Source of the DNA: Climacium dendroides
Taxonomy: Eukaryota > Streptophyta > Bryopsida > Hypnales > Climaciaceae
Assembly: GCA_950106755.1 (NCBI GenBank)
Contig: OX467082.1
Span: 10,354,001 to 10,418,000 of the forward strand
Length of the DNA: 64,000 bases
Direction of reading: 5' to 3'
Made by a program: the position numbers and the translations under genes. The notes beneath the pieces were generated by a model. The model ran no database searches. It saw nothing but the letters and a program-made list of their open reading frames with translations, and was not told the DNA's origin. Shown in pieces: positions 12,281 through 22,537 of this stretch. The first letter of the stretch is position 1. Each line of letters opens with the position of its first letter.

Positions 12281-12960
12281 AACATTCTCTGGGCATGCCG
12301 TCTGGCTGCTTCGCTCTTTGGTTTTGGCCGTCTACAGTTTTTAGGCCTGAAACCTGATTTGCAAAGGTTGAGTTTCTGAGCGTGCTGATTGCATTTTGTG
12401 GCTGAATTTGCTTGCAGGTCATCCACTTCAAGTGCCGGGTGCTACGATGGTGCTGCGGTTGCCCTACTTTGCTGCTGTTTCCATACCTATGGCTTGTCTA
12501 GCTGCATCACTCTTTGGCCTTGGCCGTCTGCAGGTAATCATCTTTTTGTCAATTATCTTTCCATCTTTGTGAATCTTGCAGATGTGATTCTTGGCTGCAT
12601 TTCAAGGTCTTGAATTTCTGTGGTCTTTGTAATAGGAGCGAACTAAAAGTGAAGGGACACATGTAGGAGAGGCGACCTCCCCACCATGACCGGCGGAAAT
12701 GTGGGGTTTCTTCAAGGTCACCCCTCCTTCCTATGAAAGGTTACGATGGAAGGTAACCAAAAGTTGAGACGGACAAGAAGGGGTAGGTAAGCTGAAACCT
12801 GACAACTTTTCATTTGTCTGTTACAAATCTTGTGAGCTTCTTCCGTTGCAAATCTTGAACATAGGAATCCCATTGCTCCTTTCGTTGAAATCTTAGCCAC
12901 CCTTGCTGTTGGCCTCTCGTTGTATACCTCTTCCCATTCCGATGCTCCTCCACTTTTGGT
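12281..12960 (+). pseudogene. Exon-like island, unidentified membrane-protein fragment
   Basis: GC rises and two related segments occur (TCTTTGGTTTTGGCCGTCTA near 12316 and TCTTTGGCCTTGGCCGTCTG near 12512), so the exon has a partial duplicate. Between an acceptor-like TTGCAG at about 12417 and a donor CAG/GTAATC at about 12534, one frame reads through MVLRLPYFAAVSIPMACLAA and ends SLFGLGRLQ. It is hydrophobic enough to be a membrane segment. No further exon in the right phase could be joined, and the family is unknown. Probably a gene fragment. Confidence 0.3.
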
Positions 12961-13309
12961 AAAATAAAAATAGGCAAGCTACGTCAGAAAATATGAGCGT
13001 GGTTTTCTCACCGAACATCAAAGCATGGTTTTCTCCTACTCTTGCGATTGTAGTATTCTCCTTCTCGTGCGACTGTAGCCTATTCTCCTTTTCCTACGAC
13101 TGTATTCTCCTTCTCTTGCAACTGTAGGGTTTTAGGAGTAATCCTACGACTAAAGTATTTTCTCTGCAACTGTAGTCCAACTGTAGTCACTGTAGTCTTC
13201 TTTCAGTGTAGTGTCACTGTAATATTATCCCTCTTTCCACTGCATCTCTCATTTATTATTTTCTCTATCTTATTCATTGTATATTTTTTTCATTGTCTTT
13301 TACTTTACT
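12961..13309 (+). repeat. Degenerate short repeats around TCTCCTTCTCNTGCGACTGTAG
   Basis: From about 13015 to 13215 the motif CGACTGTAG or CAACTGTAG recurs at least six times, often after TTCTCCT(T/A)CTC. The spacing is irregular, at roughly 20-35 bp. It lies immediately upstream of the Merlin transposase remnant and may belong to that element's terminal region, but I could not find a matching inverted copy downstream. Confidence 0.45.
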
Positions 13310-14225
13310 ATGGCTTCTCTCTCTATGCACCAATTCACGGAAAACACAAAGAATTTGGAGTGTTGCATTGTATTTGCCCAAAACTTAGAACTCATACTAA
13401 GTAGGATGGAGTGTGAGGCATGTGGCATGGCCATGGGGAAGGAAAGAGAGAAGGAGATTGGATGGGTTCATATGGAGGTGTGGCTGATGTGTTTGTAGGA
13501 AAACAAAAGGGTCTAAATTGGGGACTTGGTTTGAGAAATCCAAATTAATCCTCAAACAAGCCCTTACTCTAATGTATTGTTGGTCTATAAAAAGTAGCCA
13601 AGCCCTAGCACAAGTGCATATAGAAGTAAAAGAAAATCATACCACTATGGATTGGTATAACTATTGTAGAGAGATTTGTGCTTTAGCAATTGATGATGAA
13701 GATGTGGAAAGAATTGGAGGTGTTAGAAAAATAGTAGAAATTGATGAGAGTAAATTTGGTAAAAGGAAATACAACCAAGGTAGACGAGTAGAAGGGCAAT
13801 GGGTATTTGGGAGGGTTGAGCGCAATTCTAACAATGTTTTTTTGACATGTGTTCCAAATCGAACAATAGAGACCTTAGAGGAGATTATTGTGAAGTACGT
13901 TGAGCCTGGCACTACTATTATTAGTGATTGTTGATGTGGTTATGGCACAGATCGATTGTGATTTTTGGGCTATTTCCATCAAATGGTTAACCACTCTTTA
14001 TATTTTCGAGACGCAGAAACAGGCGCGCATACAAATACTATTGAAGGAACTTGGAGTGCAGTGAAGCGTTCTTTACCACGATATGGCACAGTAAAGGATC
14101 ACTACAACAGCTATTTTGCAGAGTATCTTTGGCGGCGAAAATATGCTCGAGATGTTGGCACTGCGTTCTTCACTCTAGTGGAATACATTGTACGATCCCA
14201 CCATATTAATGGTGAAATTCAATAA
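13310..14225 (+). pseudogene. Merlin-type (IS1016/IS1595-like, ISXO2 domain) transposase, broken
   Basis: The translation has the features of an ISXO2-like DDE transposase. An N-terminal zinc-finger-like part (ECEACGMAM, then WRCG.CVCRKTKG) leads into TWFEKSKLILKQALTLMYCW. The first catalytic Asp lies in VEIDESKFGKRKYNQGRRVE, followed by GQWVFGRVER. The second is in PGTTIISDC and the Glu is in GAHTNTIEGTWSAVKR. It would bind Merlin ends and catalyse cut-and-paste transposition in the nucleus. Breaks: a frameshift between about 13430 and 13510, an in-frame TGA in the zinc-finger region, and TGA at 13932-13934 and about 13959. The last two sit where Trp and Arg codons are expected, so they are simple C-to-T or G-to-A changes. 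The main 13518-14225 part is otherwise in one frame. A mariner element begins 7 bp after its stop codon. Merlin ends were not identified. Confidence 0.75.
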
Positions 14226-14231
14226 AATATA

Positions 14232-16475
14232 CTCCCTCTGTTTCATAATAAAACATGGATTCATGTTATTGTTTTTGTTTCAAAAAGAACCCTGGATTTG
14301 TTCCTTCTTTGCAATTTAAGCAAGGATCAAAAGATGTTGATGATCAAGGCATGATTGTGAACAATTAGTATGGACTATTCCACATATAAGAGTGAACAAG
14401 AGTCAGAGAGACGATTCACTATGCAATGCAAAGAGTGAATGAGCAACTGAATGTTCCCAACACACCTTCCAAAAAAGTTGCAAGATCCATTGATAAAGAA
14501 AGATTGCACATCTTCAAAAACAAGGAACTCAAAATTGTGGAAGTTTGTAATTGACTAGACAACTGTCAACTCAAAATTGTGGAAGTTTGTAATTGACTAG
14601 ACAACTGTCAAGTCAAAATTCTCTATATTCTTGAAAACAGAAGTAAATGAGTCTAAATAACATTGTTGAAGTAACAAGTATCCAAAATGAGTGAGTGAAG
14701 TATACATCCAAACGAAGTAGTTTCAAAAAGTCTATTGATTTTGAATTGCCTATTGAGCGTTGTTTATAACATCTTGAGGACATTCAATTACCACAGGAAG
14801 TTGCCCTTTCTTTTGAAGTGGTGCCTTATTCATGTGTAGTAACTTGTAGCGGTTGCAACCACTAACACGCATTGTTTCAACCATGCACTGTTGCCACGAC
14901 AAAAAAAACGAATTCAACTTGTGACTTTCTATAGACCAAAAGGCTTGCTCTATTGTGGCAATGAGGTCATCAATTGTCTTTTGCTTTAGTTGATGTTGGA
15001 GAGCTTAAATTGCCCTGAAAAATCCCAAATCTAGAACATTCATGTCGGGATTATTCGGCGGTTGACCCCCCAATTGCATTTCAAAACCGTCCTTCACTAA
15101 ATGATTCTTCAAATTGGGATCATCACCGTTGACGCGTGGCTTAGCATTATCTTGCTAAATGAAGATTGTGTTGCCATTCTTTCCAAGCCAATTACGTGGC
15201 CATTTCGCTCTAATCGCAGGTAAGATGTTCTCTATGAACATCTTCCGCATTTCATCCTTAGAGACTGATTGGATCGTCTCCAACGTACCCACTAGATGAT
15301 TCTTGCTTCCACGCTTGGCAAGCTCTTTACAAATGAAAGGAAAAATTCCAATCTTGCCATGGAACAAGTAAGATCTGTATGAGTCAAATCGTGGCCTCTC
15401 CACTACAACCATAAACATCACTTTTGTAATGAATAGCTTACTTTTGCAAGTGCGATGTGGTGGCTCTTTGCTAGGCGCCAAGTAATACCTCGTGTTCGTC
15501 TTCATGATGTAGAACCATTTCTTGTCTATGTGAAGATGGTCCATCATGTCATAGAATTTCCCAGGTGCTCCTGGATCTAGCAAAACTTTAAGCACTCCAC
15601 TTTATTTGCATCAGTCAAGTAAGGCTTGATAGCATTTGTGTGCAGCATCAACTCACTTTCTCTAGTGCGGCGATGAATAGTGGCAGTAGAAACATCAAGC
15701 TGGAATGCCAAGGATCACATGTTTTGACGTAAATGTAGGGGAATTGCCTTCACATTGTCACTATTTAGATCAAGCTTCTTACGACTGACACGACCACGCT
15801 TGTGGGATGACACATTTGCGACAATATTGCCCTCCTCCCAAGATTGCACCACTCGTTTCCAAATCACACTAATTGCCCCTGCTTTGATTCCAAATCATAC
15901 TAATTACCTCCGCTCTGATCCCAAACTTTTCAGCAGTTGACTTCAAGGCACTGTATTTGAGTAGACCGCTCTTGTCTGACTTCTTCTGCCTAGCTAAAAG
16001 GAACTCGATGACTGCTTGGCATTGCTCATTTGTCAAGTTTGCCTTTTTTCGCATGTTGATCACCACATTCACTGGAATGGGTTGCAAAGGAGCATGAGAA
16101 ATCGACTCTTTACAAATGTAAGCATTGTTGGTCAAGACAGGTTGTAGTGCTTCGACAACATGCTCACAATGTGAATTGCCATCATGAAGTGATTCTAGAG
16201 CCATGAAAAATCAAAGAAATGGATTGCAATAGCTACGCATAAGACTCTTCGTGACAAAGGAGGCATTCTGCGACAAAGAATTATAAACACTCTTTACACT
16301 CCTTACATAACGGCCTTTCCTCTTCAAAACGTGTATTGACTTTAAGGAAAGCGCGTTCCCTATCACATTAGCGTGTTAACTTCTTATTAAGTGTGTTACA
16401 GCTATATAATTTCCACTTTTCGCCTTAGGTCAACACTTTTTTTGAAATCCAAGTTTTTTTAAGAAACAGAGGAAG
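14232..16475 (-). mobile_element. Mariner-like element (plant type), about 2.24 kb
   Basis: The terminal inverted repeats are about 31 bp with few mismatches. The left end begins CTCCCTCTGTTTCATAATAA (14232), and the right end, read in reverse, begins CTTCCTCTGTTTCTTAAAAA (16475). TA target duplications flank it at 14230-14231 and 16476-16477. The CTCCCTC start is typical of plant mariner and Stowaway elements. It carries a decayed transposase on the minus strand. It probably inserted at a TA just downstream of, or inside, the Merlin element. Confidence 0.88.
14740..16204 (-). pseudogene. Mariner-like transposase, broken
   Basis: Read on the minus strand from an ATG at 16204. The N-terminal helix-turn-helix part contains KKANLTNEQCQAVIEFLLAR and KSTAEKFGIRAEVISMIWNQ. 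The first catalytic Asp is in MDHLHIDKKWFY, followed by PPHRTCKSKLFITKVMFM and GKIGIFPFICKELAKRGSKN. After an in-frame TAG at 15155-15157, where a Gln codon is expected, come QDNAKPR with the second Asp and PPNNPDMNVLDLGFFRAI with the final Asp region. The plant mariner C-terminus follows (HMNKAPLQKKGQLP near 14810). Breaks: a 32-bp tandem duplication (15857-15888 and 15889-15920) that shifts the frame, another frameshift near 15590, a TGA near 15722, and stops at 15155 and near 15005. It would have been a nuclear cut-and-paste transposase. Confidence 0.85.
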
Positions 16476-16477
16476 TA

Positions 16478-17390
16478 TATTTTTTGGTTTTCTATGTCAT
16501 AGAACTAGTAAAGTCTCCAAACCATTGCTATTGACCCCTAAAAATTCAAAGCCTTTTATGGGTTCAAAACCACTGAAAACGGCCATTTTTATAGCAACGA
16601 GTAAACAAAATTCAAAATGGATTTTCCCCCATTTAACCATAGGATCTTACACCTAACTATTGAAAAAACAATCATTCTTAAGAAATTACTAAGCCTAAGT
16701 AATTATGTGATAGAGGGAGTATCTAAACAATTAATTGACTATTATTATTGTAAACCAATTTAAGAAAAAATTATATCCCCATGAAGCTAATTAGTTCTCT
16801 ATCTTGAAAAAAAATTTAAGTAACAAAAAAAATTTAGCCTGTAGGTACTTGTTGGAAACCCTAAACCCTAATCCATTAATTGTGAACCCTAACGTTGTAA
16901 ATCCTATAAATCCTATAGTAATTAGGGTAATTGGTTTGCCTTATCCCAAAAAATTTACTTTATATGTCATGAAAGTGAACAAATACTTCTACAAATATTT
17001 CCATTAGTACTCATAGTACTCAAAAAGTCTTGCAATCATGTACAATATGAAAAAATATTAATGGAGTATCAAATGTTGAGAAATTATTGTGGGCAACCTA
17101 ATTTTACTATTTTGTATAAATTCCTAAAAAATCAATAGAAGATAAAAAATAAAAATTGAAGAAGAAATTCAACACTAAACCCTAAATGAAAACGTGAAAA
17201 AAGAATGAAAATATATAAAAAATGAAAAAAGAAGATGAGAAAAACGAAGATTAAAAGAAGATGAAAGAAAAATTGAAAGACAAAAATGAAAGTGAATAAA
17301 AAGAAAAGGAAAAAAAGAAAGAAGAGAAATGAAAGGAACAAAAATAAAAGAAATGAAATGTACAATAGAAAAACAAATGTTAAAAAAATA
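16478..17390. other. AT-rich DNA with purine-rich tract, no gene
   Basis: 16478-17130 may contain the remaining 3' part of the Merlin element but shows no diagnostic motif. 17160-17370 is strongly biased to A and G on the plus strand, with short GAAAAA and AAGAAG units. The minus-strand Phe/Leu-rich frame of 95 residues across it is a product of this composition. Confidence 0.5.
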
Positions 17391-17950
17391 CAATTTGTAG
17401 GATTAATATTTAAATGCAATTTCTATAATGTTTTAAGAAAATTTATTAGACAAACTTAGAGTTCTTTGCTACAATAATCTCACCAATAGGTTCATTGTAA
17501 TTCAATTTCATCTTAGAGTTATTAACAATTTAGTTTTTCCTTCAATCTTGACTTTACATGAATTTAACTAATTTTTAAAAATCATAATGAATTGTACAAA
17601 AAATTTAAGTGAAAAATATTCAAAGAAGGTATAAGAAAACTAAAATCAACAAGCAACCATACATTTGGGTGGTATTAGGTTAGCAATGGTATTAGATACA
17701 CCTACCTTGGACAGGCCTACCTTATTTTTCATTTAAATTTTTTGTACAATTGAATATGATTTTTAATAATTAGTTAAATACAAGTAGAGTTAAGATTGAA
17801 GGATAAACTAAATTGTTAATAACTCTAAGATGAAATTGAATTACAATGATCCTATTGGTGAGACTATTGTAGCTAAGAAATCTAAATTTGTTTAATAATT
17901 TTTCTTAGAAAATTATAAAAATTGTATTTATATTATTAACCCTACAAGTT
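17391..17950. repeat. Long imperfect hairpin (two 227-bp inverted arms)
   Basis: The left arm (17391-17617) and right arm (17724-17950) are inverted complements over their full length with scattered mismatches. For example, the complement of AGAGTTATTAACAATTTAGT (about 17515) recurs at about 17810 as ACTAAATTGTTAATAACTCT. The spacer is 106 bp and holds GGGTGGTATTAGGTTAG, which recurs just outside the right arm at 17955. It looks like a fold-back element or a tail-to-tail duplication. A transcript would form a long double-stranded stem. Confidence 0.85.
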
Positions 17951-18470
17951 ATTTTTGGGTGGTATTAGGTTAGTAGTTGGTATTGGATACGCCTACCTTA
18001 GTTTGGTATAAAACCCCATAATGAGATGTGTATAAAGAAACAATTCTTCAATTTTTTGGATGGAAGAAAATTTATTGGATGGAAGAACAACCTTGGTCCT
18101 TTGGAGTTTAGACCTACATTATACATTTCCCTTTTCCCTTCTATTTTGAGCGATTAAGAATAAATAAAAAATCATTCAAAATGTTAAATTAGAGGAATGT
18201 CAATAGAAGCTACTTGGAAATTGTCCGTGGGTTTAAAAGGAACAAAACTAAAAAAGCAAAAACAATTATTGTCAAAGGGCATGAAAATTAGAAGAAAAAA
18301 AATAAGAAGGAAAGTCAATAATGTGTGTAAGAATGCCAATAGGCAAAGAAATTCGAATGTCAAAAGTTAATAAGGAAGACGGTAGTTGCTTTAAAAAGAA
18401 GGATGGCAGACATAAATAAAGTAAGATTGCAAGCACAATTAAAGAAGGATGGCCAAGGGCCTATTCAGAA
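17951..18470. other. AT-rich DNA, no gene seen
   Basis: After the second GGGTGGTATTAGGTTAG copy (17955) the stretch is A-rich with no coding signal. Confidence 0.5.
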
Positions 18471-19240
18471 GTCAGAATGAAATGACCCTGCCGCGATGGA
18501 CAGCTTCACCGCGATGGACAGTCTCAACACCGTGACGGATAGGCCTTCAAGGACATCCTCAAACCCCGACAAAGTCCGTCTCTTGTCACAGGGTCGCTCG
18601 GAGATTTGCAGGGCGCCATGGCTGAGGTCGTCGTTGCTACATTCTACCCGAAAGGGAGTGTGGATTTAGTCTAAACACAGAAATCCAGTCTCTCAAGCGA
18701 AAACTCAAACAATTTTGAGTTCCAATTTGTGGATTTGAGTATTGATTGTATGCTTGACTCAAAGGTAGGATTGAAGCGATATGTTATGCACTACTTCATT
18801 CAATCGTGTAATTTCCTAGTCCTTGAATGCGTTCGCCTTTGTAGTAGGCGCGAACTGGAATTGATTGTGAAATCCAATTAAGATGAGTAACAATCTCATG
18901 GACACAGAATTCCAGTCTCTCGAATCAACACAAAAACACTAATGAATCTGAATTTGAATCTGAATTTGTGAAGTTCAGAATTGATTGTATATATGTTGAC
19001 ACGAAGGTTGGATCGAAAGCCATATTGGTATCCACGTTGGAATCCATTTCCAAAGAGATGTAGTTTCAACGTTGCTATGCCCTAGTTTGACATTGAATCG
19101 ATGTACTCTCAACAGTTGAAAATTTTGGAATGTGAACATGGTATCTACTTGATTCGACATAGATTAGTGCTGGGTTCAATATCCAATAGAGATTAGACTC
19201 GGAAATTACCAGTTTATCATTGGACGGTGGATCTGGTTTT
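18471..19240. repeat. GC-richer stretch with diverged internal duplication
   Basis: CCGCGATGGACAG occurs twice near 18490 and 18511, and a related CCGTGACGGATAG follows. Two diverged direct copies of about 120 bp follow at about 18675-18800 and 18900-19030. Both begin with ACACAGAA(A/T)TCCAGTCTCTC and both end near GATTGTAT and AAGGT(A/T)GGAT. No coding sequence identified; the stretch could be an old retrotransposon end or a 5' leader. Confidence 0.4.
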
Positions 19241-20059
19241 TTGGTTCTGGATTTTGGTTTTCTGAACTCTAGCTACTTCCAAGGAGGGCTTAATATTCTT
19301 GGAAAACTGGAATGTCGCAGAAAAAAACTTCCAAGGGTAAAGTTTTGAGCATCTTCTTGGTCTGGCTTCTTTTCTCTGTCTCTTCCTGTTCCCCTTGTTG
19401 CTCTTGTGCAATTTCAGGATTGAGTCTTTTGGGGTGTCAAAGCCTGACTTTTCCATGTGAAGCAACTTGTTTGGAAACTGGAATTTGGAAACTCACGCTA
19501 GCATCCAGTTTTAACGGTCAATATTTTTGATTCAAGTACTTGGGACTTTGCTGACGTTTGTGTGCGTTCTGTTATGCAGTCGGATATGGAAAGTGTGGCG
19601 TTGTTTGTGGCGGGTCTTGCTGGCTCCATCATGCATGTGGTTGGTAGAGGCGGCTCTGAAGCTGGCTTGCCACAAATTTTTGAGTGGTTTTCTATGATAG
19701 GATTCCTTCTTTGATGTTGATCCCGTTTTTGAGAGGATTCCAACGCAGTGATGTATGTAATTACCTGGATATCTTTTGAATTACGTATGAATTGTTGAAG
19801 TTTGAACTTGTAAGGCCCCAATCATTAGCCTAGACTCCCCTTGATGCAGGAGTATTGTTTGTACAGAGCATCTTTAATTGTCGTAAAGCATGAAAGTGTC
19901 TCATTTCTTATGTGTAGCATGGATGGATTTGTAGAGCGTGATTGTAAATGCATGACTTCTTCGACCCATGGGATAGCTAAATTGGTTTCCTACCTCAGAT
20001 GGCAGGTCACTGAGATTTGGTGGCATGTTACAGCAGAGCCTGAAAGATGGTTGAAACTG
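19241..20059 (+). pseudogene. Exon-like fragments of an unidentified gene
   Basis: An ATG at 19312 opens MSQKKTSKG, followed by a GTAAAG donor-like site, and TTTCAG at about 19420 is acceptor-like. After TTATGCAG at about 19579, a frame reads SDMESVALFVAGLAGSIMHV and then VGRGGSEAGLPQIFEWFSMI, which looks protein-like. The pieces could not be joined in phase, and the later part (19841-20065) contains only short frames. No family recognised. It is best read as the remains of a gene or an intron-rich untranslated leader. Confidence 0.28.
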
Positions 20060-20315
20060 CGTTGATGGGGAATTTCATTAAATTGGCAATTATTCCATGA
20101 AAATGGCACACATGGGGATTGCAAAATAGAAGAATTCATAGAAAGATGGCAGCGGGGTGAAGAAACATGGGAGTTGTATTGCAATTTGGACTTGTTGGAG
20201 ATAGAATTGGCACATTTATGAGGTTGACATGCAAATAAGTGCTGTTGTATGTGCTCTTGACTCATGTAAATGGCATGTGGAATATTGCCATTTTAATGAA
20301 ATTCCCCATGTTGAC
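20060..20315. mobile_element. Small inverted-repeat element (MITE-like), about 255 bp
   Basis: The left end, GTTGATGGGGAATTTCATTA followed by AATTGGCAAT (from 20061), is inverted at the right end, where ATTGCCATTTTAATGAAATT then CCCCATGTTGAC runs to about 20315. Inverted ends of about 35 bp have few mismatches. The middle has no coding capacity. The superfamily is not clear because the flanks show no obvious target duplication. Confidence 0.6.
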
Positions 20316-20866
20316 GACTCACATGCAAGGTCTACGACAAACTACAGATCTAATTTACCAGGAGTATGGATCCACAATACAATATCCCTTCTCTCTGTTG
20401 TGGATTGTCTTCTTAGACTTTGGGATTTGGGTTTGATTTTATAATACTACAACATGTAAGTCAATCATTTTTTCGATAGAGATCACTGACATCGGAATTT
20501 GTCTTTCGACATGTAATTCAACTTTCAGAAGACTGTATTAACATCGAAAAGTTTGCAAAGAAATTACTATAAACACGCTGATTTTCTCCAGGAAATTCAC
20601 AAAGGAATGGAGAAACAGCTTTTAAACTTTTCATCGAATTTATTATACCCACCTCACGCATTTCATAAAATTGTGTGCCATAAAAAAAATCTAAGGTATG
20701 AACCTACAATACCATGAAATTATTTTACCACTTTTCAAGAACTTTTGTTTTCTAAATAATCATGGTGACAACTTATACCAATTTCCCCACTTCTAAGCTA
20801 AGTTTTCAATGTACTCAAAACTTGTATTGCTCAAGGGTTGAACAAAACAACCTAGCTTAAGTCTCA
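20316..20866. other. AT-rich DNA, with a fragment of the 1.4-kb dispersed repeat
   Basis: 20755-20830 resembles 42335-42400 (CCCCACTTCTAAGCTAAGTT versus CCCCTTCTAATCTAAGTT), a piece of repeat family U, which is annotated at 36010 and 42200. The rest holds nothing. Confidence 0.4.
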
Positions 20867-22529
20867 TCATATTACTAAATCATATTACTAAAATCATAAG
20901 TCCCTCTATAATATTACAAATGTTACCGTTAATACTAGGGATTTGTGCTTGCTATGCTATGCATTCATTGTATCACATATTAGTAAAAAATTTGATAGAT
21001 TTGAATAGAATGCATGATAATGATTTTGTTAAGTTTTTAAAATAACTAATTTAATTATTTTATAAAAATATTTCCAATCATGGATACATAGAAATCATAT
21101 TTTTATAGAATGTGATATTACTGAAATAGAGTAGCAGTTCACAATCACCTCTGTAATATCACTTTTTACAAAGGGTGATACTATAGAAATAATATAGTCG
21201 TTGCAATTGAGGTGATATTAAAGAGTATCAATATGGTGATATTATAAAAGTATCAATTTCATTGCTTTTCTTGGCTTTATACCTCTTTTACATTTCTATG
21301 ATTTTGTGCTTTTGTGAGCTTTGAATTAAATTGTTCATGAAGCTTTTGAGATTTACAAGTTATTTTTTCTTTTAAAATCTTCTATTTGGATTGCCATTGT
21401 TTGTAACAATTGAGTTAAATTTCTATTGCATTTTAATGTATGTGTATCTTTTACCGTATTCATTATTGCATATATTTCATTCAACATTCATTAACTTTCT
21501 ATTATTTACTAGTGGTTGGCACTTGCTATATATGCTACACATTCATCATTGGAATTTTATAAGAATTTTTATATATTAGATTGAATACAAACAAGAAATT
21601 TCAGTAAATCTTCAAATAAAAATGACTAAAATTTTTGTATAATTTTTTTTATAAGTAAGCATATATTGAAATGTACAATAGAAATTTATTGAATGATGAA
21701 TGAAACATATGCAATGGTAAATACTATAAAAAATACACATACATTAGAATGCATTAGAAATTTGACTTCATTGTTAAAAAAAATGGCAATCCAAATTGAA
21801 GAATTGAAAAGAAAAACTCATACATCTCAATAACTTTGTGAACAACTTAATTGTTGTGGAATCCAAAATCGCTTCAATTGAATAAATTATTCAAAATCAT
21901 TTGGTAGTAGCAATAGAAAATTAAAATTATGAAAGCTAAAGCTCACAAAAGCACAAAATCATAGAAGTGCAAAGAAGTGTAAAGCAAAAAGAAGCAATGG
22001 ATTTGCTACCTCTATAATATCATCCTATGGATCCTCTTCAATATCACCTTAATTGCAACAACTATATTATTTCTATAATATCATCCTTTGTAAAATGTGA
22101 TATTACAGAGGTGATTGTGAACTACTACTCTATTTCTATAATATCACATTGTGTAAAAATATGATTTTTATGTATGCATAAAAAATTACAAAATATTTAA
22201 AATAATTATTTTAAAAACTTATTGAAATCATTATCATGCATTCTATTCAAATATATCAAAATTTTACTAATATGTGATACAATGAATGCATAGCATAGCA
22301 AGCACAAGCCCCAAGTATTAATGGTAGCATTTGTGATATTACAGAGGGACTTATGATTTTTATAGTATAATTTCAATATATGTTTATTCATTACAAAAAT
22401 TATATGAAGGTTTTAGTAATTTTTATCTAAAGATTTATTGAAATTGTTGCTTTCCATTCTATCTAATACATAAAAATTTTAATGATATTCTAATGGTGAA
22501 TGTGTAGCATAGCAAGTGCCAACTGTTAG
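20867..22529 (+). mobile_element. Non-autonomous Helitron, copy 2 (interrupted by copy 3)
   Basis: The outer element occupies 20867 or 20880-21508 plus 22371-22529. It starts TCATATTACTAAA, a 13-bp end that is present twice in tandem (20867-20879 and from 20880), each after an A. It finishes AACTGTTAG before T (22530), with CTAG changed to TTAG. It is split at 21508/22371, between A and T, by another member of the same family in reverse orientation. Joining the flanks restores the uninterrupted family sequence (TATTTA then TTTCA(A/G)TATATG). No coding sequence. Confidence 0.82.
21509..22370 (-). mobile_element. Non-autonomous Helitron, copy 3, nested in copy 2
   Basis: In reverse orientation it begins CTAGTGGTTGGCACTTGCTA (the 3' end of the family) right after an A. 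It ends GGGACTTATGATTTTTATAG then TATAA before a T, matching the family 5' end except that the terminal TC is now TT. The insertion is clean, with no duplicated target. It therefore shows directly where the element's true ends lie and supports the Helitron assignment. Length 862 bp; no coding capacity. Confidence 0.85.
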
Positions 22530-22537
22530 TCATACTA

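Noticed and set aside
16855..16876. AAACCCTAAACCCTAATCC, similar to the plant telomere repeat
   Set aside because: Only about two and a half imperfect units; too short for an interstitial telomere array.
17132..17419. Phe/Leu-rich minus-strand frame resembling a membrane protein
   Set aside because: A simple consequence of the GA-rich tract on the plus strand.
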